From: Chaetomium olivaceum
Lineage: Eukaryota; Ascomycota; Sordariomycetes; Sordariales; Chaetomiaceae
Length of the DNA: 64,000 nt
Assembly: GCA_039881045.1 (NCBI GenBank)
Contig: JAYWVB010000007.1
Span: 682,001-746,000, forward strand
Direction: 5' to 3'
The first letter of the stretch is position 1. Every line of letters begins with the position of its first letter. This document shows, one piece after another, positions 10,951-20,472 of the stretch. Both the position numbers and the translations under genes were made by a program. The notes beneath the pieces were generated by a model. It was not told the DNA's origin, did no database searches, and saw only the letters and a program-made list of their open reading frames with translations.

Positions 10951-13248
10951 ATGGCCGCTCCAGAAAACCCAATCTGGACGTACCGCCGGCTCGCGCAGCC
11001 CATCCCTCCCAAGTTAAACCTTTCCAACATAACCACCACGCCCGCCTCACCACCATGCCCAACGTGCCGCCATATCCTCCTGCAGGATCGGAGCAGCGTC
11101 CGCGGCACTACAATTCCGGTCGACGAATTTCAAATCAGCGACACCTTTCCCGATTTCCCAGCGCTGCAGACCTCCGCCCTCGTTGCAGGATGTGGTTTCT
11201 GCGACCTACTGCGCAAAGCCATCCTCAGCGCCTGGGGCACCAAAGCCCATCCAATGCTTGAGAGCGGCGTAACGCCGCTTATGGAGGAAGACGATAGCTA
11301 CGAGCCGCTGTTTGCCGCCGCGTGGGACGGCGCGGTTAGGATACACCGCGCCCAATTCCGCTTCAAGCCTTTTGGCGGGTCGTTTCAGCACGAGCAAAAG
11401 TTTGTGTGGAACGAGGTTGCTGGATCGCCGGAGCAGAGGGATGGGATTGTTGTTGGCATGTCGGTGGAGTTTGGACCCGCGACGGAGCCGCTGAGTGAAG
11501 AAGGTGATGTGCTTGTTGGGGAGATGGGGACGGTGCTGCACTTTAAGGTGTTTGATTCGGTGGGTCCGTGAATATTTTCTTTTCTGCTGTGCGGTTGTCT
11601 CAAGAAGTTATTTGTGTCTCACACAGATTACAGATGTTGAATCGCCGATTCCTGCATCAAGACGGATTCTTCCGAGCGATAATACCTTGAGCGAGAGGAA
11701 CATTGATCTGATTAAGGGGTGGATCAATGGCTGTACCACCAACCACGGCAATGCTTGCCAAGCGGATGCCCGTTGGATGCCAACTCGCCTTTTGGCTCTT
11801 GACCTGCTACGTCTAGTGGAAACGGCGAGTGGTGTGACCGAAAACGACGTCCGGTACGCGGCGCTGAGCTACGCTCGCGGCAACGCTTCGTCTGACATGG
11901 CTGTTTACACTTCACCAGAGAACCTTGAAAACATGAAGGAAGGCATCGATTTGGCCGATCTCCCCAAAACTTTCCGTGACGCAGTGGCTGTCTGTCAAGC
12001 TTTGGGGATTCGGTATCTGTGGATTGATACACTCTGCATCTTGGACGATGCTGAGGATTTGGAGCGCGAGGTGTCGATGATGCACAAGACTTTCGCACAT
12101 GCCGAAGTCACAATTGCCGCGTATGTTCTCTTTTATATTCGTATCTCCACAGCTCAACTAACACAAACGGAATTAGAACATCAGCCACGTCCCCTCAGTC
12201 TGGCTTCTTGACCCGAAACATCTCCGCTATCCCAGCGGCAAAGATCGGCGATGAGAAGCGGTACATGATCTTCACGCCCCAGGAGCATGAAGACAGTGGG
12301 ATGCGCACATCGGACGTCAACCGCTCGCCGTGGAACCAAGATGCCTGGACTTTGGTTGAGCAGATTCTCTCAGCAAGGGTGGTTCATTTCGCGAAAAACA
12401 AAATCTACTTTGAGTGCAGGCGGGCTCTGTATTCCGAAGAGAACGACGCCGAGTCGATTACGCTCAAGCCGAGCAGCTTCTGGCCAATAGTAGAGCAACG
12501 TATCGACGCGGAGGAATACCGCCCCTTTCTGTACGAGCAGTGGAGGAGTTTTCTTGTCGATTATAGTTCAAGGCAGCTCAGCCGGCAAACAGTTAAGCTC
12601 CTCCCTGTACGAGCTGTTGCACAATCGATGGCAGCGGCCACCAACGACGACGGATACCTTGAATTCGCTGGCATTTGGGAAGGGGACCTCGCAGCCCAAC
12701 TATTGTGGTATATAGAGGGTGACGGTACCCTCAAAGCTATGCCACGGGCAAAACAAGCTCCGACCTGGTCATGGGCCTATCGCGATGCAAAGATTGGCTT
12801 TGTGCGCGGGACAACGGACGGGGCTCTACCGCCTTCTCTTACCGAGCGGAAATTCCACGTCGCAAAGGCGGCGGCGGGCTCTCTTTCGCTACACGGCTAC
12901 AGCCGTAAGATCTCGGGGATCTGCCCAATCGATTCCGGGGATGCATGGTTAGCGGAGATGCGCAAAGAGTACCCTTGGGATCTGCTTGTCTCGGAAAGTG
13001 ACAACGAAAGCGTGTGTGTTGCACACGGTGCGCTGGACGACCCAGATGCAATCACGTCGGTTCACAGAGAACTGATGTACCTGCATGTAACGGATGAGGT
13101 TCATCCCACCGGGCTGATTCTGGCTCGGGACACGCGTTTGGGTCCAGCCTGGAGAAGAATAGGTGTTGCAACGATATTTGAGCTTGGTGATCTGATCACA
13201 GATCCGCCGTTTCAACTTGATAGCTTCACCGATGTAGTAGTTGAGTGA
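10951..13248 (+). CDS. HET-domain (heterokaryon incompatibility) protein
   Basis: Exons 10951-11559, 11627-12120 and 12177-13248 join in frame to 724 residues. I chose the ATG at 10951 for its ACCATGG context; an in-frame ATG lies 12 bases upstream. An N-terminal Cys-rich patch (CPTCRHIL ... GCGFCDLLRK) is typical of this protein class. The HET domain covers about residues 280-367: YAALSYARG, LPKTFRDAVAVCQALGIRYL, WIDTLCILDD, and MHKTFAHAEVTIAA. Two usually fixed positions differ: SY-x-WG is SYARG and CI-x-Q is CILDD. The C-terminal part (WSWAYRDAKIGF and later) is the variable region of HET proteins. In Podospora and Neurospora, HET domains trigger cell death on fusion of unlike strains. The role of this copy is inferred from family. 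It lies alone on its strand, with no frame break. Confidence 0.93.
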
Positions 13249-14146
13249 CTTGATAATCTAGTTCAGTTTGTCTGTGGCACCCACAGGGAATCTTCGCCTT
13301 GAATAGAAAACTCAATACACGAGTGTTTGTAATAGAGGGAGGTGCTAGAAAGAAGATATACAAACTAGCAAAGTATCAAAGCAAATCTGGAGGGAAACTC
13401 AGGGGTCTGAATGCTCATGAGTGATAATATTCCCAGGGAAGGTCAAGATCTTTCCGGACCACTTGAATCAAGTTTCGCCCGTGGGGTACGAATCCGGTCT
13501 TGTAGATAAAACCATTAGCGCGCGTGACTGTGCCACTGCCAGACCACACACCATGTGGGGAAACCATGTGGATGAGCAAGGCTGAGCTCGACATCTAAGT
13601 CCCCGAGATAGGTACACCACACTCTTTTGTCCATCCATCCATCCATCCATCCACTGACCACAAACGGAGTGGTGTTTTCTCAACACCACGTAGAAAATTA
13701 ATCCCCAAGCTTGTGAGAACGTCTAGTAGAAGAAGGAGAAACCCAATTCTTATTCCATGACCTTGGGCGCGCGAAGTTTGAGCTAAGCGGTTGAGCTGTT
13801 TCGCGGGAGCCCGATCCTCAGCGTGGACGGACCGCAGCAACTGGAGAGGATATATTATTGCGTGCGACAGTGGTCCAGCATTCTGGTTTCGATAGCCGAG
13901 TTCCCATCAACGTGGGCAAAAAAGGGATTCCTTATCGAAGAACGATGTTTGAAAGAAAGAGCGAGGTTGAGAGATGCTCGAATGCTTGAATCGAGGTGGG
14001 CCTGCCAAGCATGACGTCTGGCAGCTGCAGGTGCATCTTTGCCAGCCGAAATTTCTCAATTCTGAACATGAACACCTCGCGTTCCACTTTCCGCAGAGCA
14101 AGGCCTCACATACACTTCTCTATACCTTTCTCCCAGGCTGTAATTG
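13249..14146. other. intergenic with a CCAT microsatellite
   Basis: No gene is supported. It contains a CCAT tandem tract at 13631-13652 and the 5' region of the LYR-motif gene. Overlapping short frames on both strands look like chance. Confidence 0.5.
13631..13652. repeat. CCAT microsatellite, about 5.5 units
   Basis: Perfect tandem CCAT units are visible directly in the sequence, between the HET gene and the LYR-motif gene. Confidence 0.95.
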
Positions 14147-14563
14147 ATGCGCGCCCTCGCAAGCCCGTGGCGGTTCTTTCGCACATATGCGACAGACCGA
14201 AAGTCCCGACTTGGCCCGGCACTGAGTCTGGATCACGTAAGACACCTTTCGCATACAATAAAATACAATACACTCATTTTAACACGCCAACCAGTTCCTT
14301 CAACGAAGCCGGGTACTTTCTTTCTATCGACACATCATCCGGAGCACACGCCGGATATCAGATCCCCAAACTCGCGCGGAGACTCGCAAGTTTGCAAGGG
14401 ACGAGTTTGAGCGGCACCGCGGCGTCACCGATCTTGTCAGTCCGTCAATTCCCGCCTACGCATCAGGACCGGTACTAACTAGGGCAAGGGCCATATCCGG
14501 TATCTCTTGTCGACAGGCAAGACCGAGTGGGATAGCATGGAGAGGTACATTGACCGCCTGTAA
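14147..14563 (+). CDS. LYR-motif protein, LYRM2-like, mitochondrial
   Basis: Exons 14147-14236, 14295-14435 and 14489-14563 give 101 residues. The N-terminus MRALASPWRFFRTYATDRKS is a basic, acid-free mitochondrial presequence, followed by SRLGPALSLDHF as in fungal LYRM2 relatives. The LYR helix reads SRVLSFYRHIIRSTRRI, then TRKFARDEFERHRGVTDL and GHIRYLLSTGKTEWDSMERY. For the second intron I preferred the acceptor at 14488 (CAAG) over the TAG at 14480-14482, because the branch-like ACTAAC at 14474-14479 is too close to the latter. LYRM2 proteins bind acyl carrier protein and assist assembly of respiratory complex I; here this is by family. The gene faces the bL36m gene tail to tail, with 239 bases between the stops. 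Confidence 0.88.
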
Positions 14564-14802
14564 AACAAGATCCGATCCAACCACCCGGCCCAGCTGGCTT
14601 CTCTGTTTTTCGTGACCCGTTGTCTATTCGTGCCCGCAACCGCATGTCCCGTCCGGCGAGCCGCCCTGTTGAGCTAGCATACCGCCATCGAATGAGCCGA
14701 GCTTATACCACATGATCCCCGGTGTTATGCCCCTCCGGCCTATCGTACAGAACCCGGCGTCCACTGGTATCAAAACAATTCCCGCCGCAGACCATCCCCC
14801 CA

Positions 14803-15290
14803 CTATCCCTGACGCTGCTTGTGCCTCGGGTTTGCTGGGCACACGATGTAGAGGTAGCCGTTGTGCCGCTTGTTTGCCTTCCGCCGGACGACCTGTCAAA
14901 CCCACCCCGTCAGCCCCAATCCTCGCACACACCCCCGTTCCAAATTTCACCACTTACCTTGCAATGCTCGCACCGCTTCTTAATCGCGCTGCGCACCTTC
15001 ATCCCCCGCACCTGCTGCGTCGTGAACACCGCCGCCGCAGAGACAACCGCACCACCAGAAGAAACACCCGCGCCGCTGGGAACTGCCGCTGTCGTCGTCG
15101 CCATCTTCGTCCTGCTGCTGCAGCAGGACCCCGTGAGGGCAGCCTGCGAGAGACACCGTGTCTGCACTGCGGGGAGGAGGAGGGTCTTTGGCTGCGGCTG
15201 CCGGCTCGAGAGAGTGAGGGCGCGCATCGAGGAGGCGAGCGTCTTGCTCGCGGCGGCGGTTGACCGCATGGTTTGTACGAGGCTTGTCAT
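14803..15290 (-). CDS. RTC6: mitochondrial large-subunit ribosomal protein bL36m
   Basis: Two exons, 15290-14958 and 14892-14803, with a 65-base intron (GTAAGT...ACAG), give 140 residues. The first about 90 residues are a long Ser/Ala/Thr-rich mitochondrial leader. The mature part starts RGMKVRSAIKKRCEHCK, continues VVRRKANKRHNGYLYIVC, and ends PANPRHKQRQG. The zinc ligands of L36 (Cys-x-x-Cys ... Cys-x4-His) are all present and the intron falls just after CEHCK. It acts in the mitochondrial ribosome's large subunit near the peptidyl-transferase centre. The symbol is the yeast name (RTC6/MRPL36 family). The family match is strong and the start codon reasonable. Confidence 0.95.
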
Positions 15291-16315
15291 GGTGTGGGGG
15301 TTGTGTCGGATTGTCGGACTGGAAGGCGGGCGGGTTGTGCTGCTGTGGTTGGGCGCTTGCTGGTTCGTCGCCGTCGTCGCCGTCGTCGGGGCAGGAATTG
15401 AAGATGTGCTGGAGGGGTGGGTCGTGGTACAGGGTCGAGCGTGCTTGGCGCGGTCACGTGTGGGAGAGGTTTGCCGGTGGATACCCTAACCCTCATTCTC
15501 CCAACGACCATCATCCTGTGAGCACAGAGTTCAGTTGATCGGGACACAAAAGTCTGAACACGACCAATTCGATGCATCGCCATTCCTCACTGTGTTAAAA
15601 GTCTTTCTAATTCTAATTTATATTGACAAATGGGCTTCAAGCTTATCAACCTGCGCATCATAGCGTAGATTTTGGAACCATAACAACAGATCCGACGGAC
15701 TCGGAGCTTGTAAGGATTGGAACCTGAGCTGTACGCACATTGACCCCCTTCAATAATACATACATCTTTCAAGCTATAGTTTGGCTTTGCTTTAGCCACC
15801 TCTCCCATCTGTTTCCTTCAACATATTTCCAAGAGCAAGAACGAGGATCGAGGCAAAAAGGTTCGTCAAGGTTCGAAGATACATGGTAGGTAGTAATCGA
15901 ACAAATCAGCTTTCGTTGCCCCTGCAAGACGTTCCAAAACAATCCTCGGTTTTAACCAAATTCTGATAGTACCCAGACTCCAAGACTTGTTAGTATTGAA
16001 GTAGCGTTAGAGCCATATCCTACTATTCAATGATGTAAAGAATGACTAAGAAGCCAGTGTGATAGTCGGATTACAACTGTACAAGTGCAATTGATGTGCG
16101 ATGTAATGGAGGGTCGTGTGATGGGGTGCAACACCCGGGCCCGGTTTACATCCGTTCTCAAAAAGTGATTGCCACGCATGCGGGTGACACCCGGCTGCCG
16201 GCAGTGATGACGTACAAGTTGGCAGGTCGTTGGGGGAGTCCGGACATGTCGAGTCGACAGCAGACGCCTAATACCCGTAAATAAAACGGCCCGGACTACC
16301 CAACCCTCCTCCACC
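15291..16315. other. intergenic, divergent promoters, no gene seen
   Basis: About 1 kb between the bL36m start (minus strand) and the amidohydrolase start (plus strand). It must contain both promoters. The frames inside are short and overlap on both strands. Confidence 0.5.
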
Positions 16316-16474
16316 ATGGAACAACTCCCCAAAGCACTACACAACCTCCAACCACATCCACCATCGAACCACCACCACCACCAAACCCAAGCATCACCCA
16401 ATCCACATTCCACGCCCCAAACCCCAACCCCAGCCCCATTCCAGACTCCCCCAAGACCGGATCCAACCCCCAAC

Positions 16475-17590
16475 ATGCCGCCGCCGCCGCCGCCGCTGCT
16501 AACGCTCGAAGAGCATTTCCTCTGCACCCCGCACCCGGCCGGCCTCGCCAAGCTGTACTCCGAACAGCTCAAGCACGTCCCCGACATGCTGGAAAAGGCC
16601 TCCGACCTCGGGCGCCTCCGCCTCCGCGACATGGACGCCGGCGGCGTCGCCCTCCAGGTCGTCAGCCACGCCCCCGGCCTGTCCGAGCACGGCGCCGACG
16701 CGTGTCGCGCCGCGAATGACCAGCTTGCGCGGGCTGTGCGGGCGCAGGCGGAGGGGGGCCGTGCGGCTGCGGCTGAGGGTGAGGGTGATGGTGATGGCGG
16801 TGGTGATGGTGATGGTGCGAAGGGGGCTGGGCGGTTTGCTGGGTTTGCGGTCGCGCCGATGGGGCAGCCGGTGGAAGCGGCGGCGGAGTTGCGGCGCGCG
16901 GTGCGGGAGCTGGGGTTTGTGGGCGCGCTGGTGGATAATCATTGCCGTGGGGGATTTTATGAGGGGGAGGAGTATGATGTCTGGTGGGCGGCGGCGGAGG
17001 AGCTAGATGTGCCGGTGTATTTGCATCCGAACTGGCCGAGCGAGGAGATGATGGGTCGGTGTCGGGGGAACTTTAGTGAGGCGGCTGCGGTGAGCATGGC
17101 GTCGAGTGGGTTTGGCTGGCATAGTGAGACAGCGCTGCATGTTATGCGGTTGTTTGCGTCGGGGTTGTTTGATAAGCGGCCGGGGCTGAAGATTATTATT
17201 GGGCATATGGGGGAGATGCTCCCGTTCATGTTGGAGCGGATTCAGTTGCTAAGTAGGAGATGGGGTACGTTTCAGCGGGATTTTGCGACTGTGTACCGGG
17301 AGAATATCTGGATCACGACGAGCGGAAACTGGAGTCTGGATCCGTTGCGGTGTATCCTGGCCAACACCAAGCTGGACCATATCCTCTACAGCGTCGACTA
17401 TCCGTTCCTATCAAACGAGTCCGGGCTAGAGTGGGTTAAGAAGCTAGAGGAGAGCGGTCTCGTGGATGAGGAACAGCTCAAGGCGATTGCCCATGGGAAT
17501 GCTGAGAAGCTGCTGGGGGTCAAGCTGCCGAGCAATTTCCCTGGAGTGTCGGGTAGGTCGGCAGGTTCAACGAGTATCAGTCTTTACTGA
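16475..17590 (+). CDS. amidohydrolase-2 family protein (ACMSD / 2,3-dihydroxybenzoate decarboxylase-like)
   Basis: Single exon. An in-frame ATG lies at 16316, but the 53 residues from it are His/Pro/Thr-rich; the family-like sequence begins MPPPPPPLLTLEEHF at 16475, giving 371 residues. Metal and active-site motifs of the ACMSD/decarboxylase branch are present. These are the E-x-H strand LLTLEEHF, YLHPNWPS with the His of strand 4, the central WHSETALHVMRLFASG, IIIGHMGEMLPF, and the late Asp in YSVDYPF. Relatives decarboxylate aromatic acids such as 2,3-dihydroxybenzoate or gamma-resorcylate; the substrate here cannot be told. Odd feature: a Gly/Asp/Glu/Ala-rich insertion of about 25 residues (GEGDGDGGGDGDGAKG) before the AGFAVAPMG strand. 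The frame is intact. Confidence 0.88.
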   Translation: MPPPPPPLLTLEEHFLCTPHPAGLAKLYSEQLKHVPDMLEKASDLGRLRLRDMDAGGVALQVVSHAPGLSEHGADACRAANDQLARAVRAQAEGGRAAAAEGEGDGDGGGDGDGAKGAGRFAGFAVAPMGQPVEAAAELRRAVRELGFVGALVDNHCRGGFYEGEEYDVWWAAAEELDVPVYLHPNWPSEEMMGRCRGNFSEAAAVSMASSGFGWHSETALHVMRLFASGLFDKRPGLKIIIGHMGEMLPFMLERIQLLSRRWGTFQRDFATVYRENIWITTSGNWSLDPLRCILANTKLDHILYSVDYPFLSNESGLEWVKKLEESGLVDEEQLKAIAHGNAEKLLGVKLPSNFPGVSGRSAGSTSISLY

Positions 17591-17840
17591 ACATGACACC
17601 GGAAACCCGAGTCTAAAAACGAATGGATTCAAAGCCAAGAGCTGAGAAAAAACCTAGTCAGAAGTAGCATTTTTACTGCTGTTAAAAGCCCGGCCCAAGA
17701 CAGCCTAGATAGTACTGAGAACCCACTATCATAGACCACTCGACACACTTCATTCTATGCTTTTGATTTGTACTACCCTGACACAAAAACATAACGGATA
17801 GTCCTAGAACGGTAATCCAGGAAAAATAATGGTGCAATTC
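17591..17840. other. 3' region of amidohydrolase gene, no gene
   Basis: A 250-base AT-rich stretch between the amidohydrolase stop and the tRNA. No coding frame or structured element was recognised. Confidence 0.4.
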
Positions 17841-17913
17841 TCCTCCGGGAAGGCTCGAACTTCCAACCTCCTGATTAACAGTCAGACGCGCTAGCCAATT
17901 GCGCCACAGAGGA
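17841..17913 (-). tRNA. tRNA-Asn (anticodon GTT)
   Basis: The 73-base reverse complement folds as a standard cloverleaf. The acceptor stem TCCTCTG pairs with CGGAGGA (one G-T wobble). The A-box side is GTGGCGCAATTGGCTAGCGC. The anticodon stem TCTGA/TCAGG holds the loop CTGTTAA with anticodon GTT (plus-strand 17877-17879). The T-arm is GGAAGTTCGAGCCTTCC with the B-box GTTCGAGCC. No intron is present. It lies between the amidohydrolase and GMC oxidoreductase genes. Confidence 0.96.
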
Positions 17914-18600
17914 CAACTTCAAGTTGAGGTTCAGGGACTTTTTAATTGCCTTTAACAATGAATCAGTCACCAACTCCAAATTCAAATATTGTTTTTGGCG
18001 GTCAGACTCTCCTGAGTCATGAAACCAAACAAAAGGGGCTTATGGGGTCAGTGAAGAAAAAGAAAGAAAAAAGAAAAAAGAAAATAAATCTATCAAATTC
18101 CACACCATTCATCAGAGAGAAAGGTGGGGCGAAAACACATCTCTCATGCATTTAGTGTCTGCGGTATAAGGTGTTTTGATTATAGTTCGACATTGAATTT
18201 TGCAGGAAGCCAAATTGTTTGAATCGACGTTCAAGTTGAAAGGGTAGTTCAGTGAACGGTCACGGGTGGCTTCCTGAAGCTCGAATAACACTCTCTTGTA
18301 ACCACAGTCCGAGGCATGCCTTTCACAGTAAATCATGGATATCATTGGATTCCCAAGCATTAGCACTAAAACTACGCTCATCCCCATCTTAACCCAGGTG
18401 ATACCGGAAAGCATTTATGTACGATTAGATAAGATTAGATAGGAGGATGAATGTGGGGCAGGCAGCGTCCCATGGGGCGGAGCGGCTGTAAGACAATACA
18501 GCCGCACCTCTAGCCTGCAGAATCCCGCATTCAGAATATCGAACCACTCAACAAAATACTTTGATTTTTACACTTTTGTATGCTTCCCGCATCACCAGGC
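17914..18600. other. intergenic, no gene seen
   Basis: Between the tRNA and the 3' end of the GMC gene. It includes a purine-rich tract (AAGAAAAAGAAAG type) at 18053-18085. A 100-residue minus-strand frame at 18112-18414 has no recognisable features. Confidence 0.45.
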
Positions 18601-20472
18601 CTAAGCCTTCTTACGATCCTCCTTAATAAAATCCGCGGCCCTCTCCGCCACCGCGTACACGACACTCTGAATATTCCCGACCGGCTCAATGGGAATCACG
18701 CTCGCATCCACGACGCGCAGCCTCTTGGTCCCATACACCCTCAATCGCTCATCCACCACGCCGCCCTGGCCGCGCGGGCGCATGGCGCAGCTGCTCGTGA
18801 CGTGGAAGACAGAGATCTGGCGCTGGCGCACGATCTCGCGCGCCGTCTCGAGGTCGTCGGCTTTGAGGGCCGGTTGGCGCTTGCCGCCAGACTTGAGCAC
18901 GCCGCCGAAGGGGGTGGCCGGGTCGACGATGCGCTCGACGAATTGCACGGCGCGCGCGAGGAGCTCCATGTCGAGAGGATTGGAGTTGTATTTGGGGTCC
19001 CACTCGGGGTGGGCGTGCACGTCGGCGCTGGTGATGTGGATGCTGCCGCGCGAGAATGGCTGGTTGATGATGGTCATGATGGTGATGTAATTCTCGGGAG
19101 GACGGGCGTGATGTAGTGCGCCATGCTAGTCGGGCAGTCGGGAATGGAGACCTGGCTGGGAAGAGCAGGTATTGGAAGGTGGCTTCGGTGGGAGACTCGA
19201 CCAGCTTGCGGATGACTTTGCCCTCGGGGGTGGTGAGGCTTGGTTCGTGCTTGTCGAGGAGGCTGGCTTTGGCTTCGGCAGGGACGATGCCTGAGCCGTC
19301 GACGAGCGGCGAGTAGGCGACGCTGATGACGCTCTGGCCTAGTGGGCCGGCGCCACCCGTTTGGTACATGCCGATCAGGGCTTGGAGGACGTTGGGGTCG
19401 CGCAGACATCGCCCGAGGGACGCCGTCGGCGACCTCGAAGCTCTGGCAGACGATGGGGTGATCTTGGACGTGCTCGCCAACGTTGGCGTTATCAACGATC
19501 ACGGGGATCCCGTGCTTTTCGAGAAGGTCCCGCCACCGACACCTGACAACTCAAGAATTTGAGGTGACTGCAGCGCACCGGCCGCCAAGATAACTTCTGT
19601 GCTGGCCGAGACCTGCTTCTTCTCGCCGTCCTTGGTGATGATCTCGACGCCCGTAGCAACGGCGTCCTCGCCGCTCGTCGTGTCAAAGATGATCTTGTTG
19701 ACCAGGGTCTCGGTGAGGACGACGAGGTTGGGCCGCTTGGCGACCTCGGGACTGTAGTATCCCGTGCAAGCATAGCTCCTCGTGTTGGTAGCCGGGTCGA
19801 TGCTCGCGTGGTTTTGGAAGCCACCCAACGCCCGGCCTTCGCGGGGATCGCTTGCAACTTCGAGGCCAAGGCCGGCAAAGGTGTCCAGCCACCCTTGTTC
19901 GTTACGCCCAAGCCTTCGGTATGCGAGACCTGGATGGGCCCGTCACCCTTAGCCAAATCCTCATTGAGGTAGGTCAAGCCGAGGAGGTCCCGGGCGGACT
20001 GCGGTGACGCGTGAACAGTCGCAAACTTGCGGAGGTACGGGGCCAGGGCGTCATAATTCCAGCTCGGGTTGCCTAGGGCAGCCCAGGCATCGATGTTGCC
20101 CTTGGACGGGTAGAGCAGCATCAAGAAGTTGAGGGCCGAGCTGCCACCGAGCATCTTACCCCGAGACTGGTTGATATACCGGTTGTTTAGGGTCGGCTGT
20201 GCAACATGTTAGTGGTCGCCGGGTTGGGTTCGATGGGGACCACATACCTGCGGAGTAGAAGAGAAATTCCAATCGTACTCCTCCTTGCCGTACAAGGCGG
20301 CAACCAAGCCCGGTGTGAGGACCAAAGGATCGGTTCTGCGATCCGCACCGGCCTCAACGACCAGAACTCGGACATTGCTGTCCTCGGTGAGGCGGTTGGC
20401 AACAACTAGACCGGCGGTGCCACCGCCGATGACAATGTAGTCGAACGGCTGGCTGAGGTCAACAGCAGCCAT
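18601..20472 (-). CDS. GMC-family FAD oxidoreductase with several one-base frame breaks
   Basis: ATG at 20472. The first exon carries the FAD dinucleotide motif FDYIVIGGGTAGLVVANRL and ends at a GTATGT donor after TPQ. A 51-base intron leads to PTLNNRYINQSRGKMLGGSS, the GMC signature 1. The rest covers all the family but in changing frames: SGVGGxDLLEKHGIPVIVDN (with GEHVQDHP), RDPNVLQALIGMYQTGG, INQPFSRGSIHITSADVHAH, and a C-terminus with FHVTSSCAM, LRVYGTKRLRVVDASVIP and VGNIQSVVYAVAERAA. I place missing single bases at about 19893-19899, 19527-19537, 19401-19421, 19158-19160 and 19096-19098, several of them in C/G runs. Sequence between breaks is well conserved, so assembly indels seem likelier than decay. 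Substrate unknown (choline dehydrogenase/aryl-alcohol oxidase-like fold). Confidence 0.85.

Noticed and set aside
14712..15489. Plus-strand frames of 183 and 255 codons
   Set aside because: They run antisense across the bL36m gene, which is supported by zinc ligands and intron phase.
18580..19116. Plus-strand frame of 178 codons
   Set aside because: Antisense shadow of the GMC oxidoreductase C-terminus.
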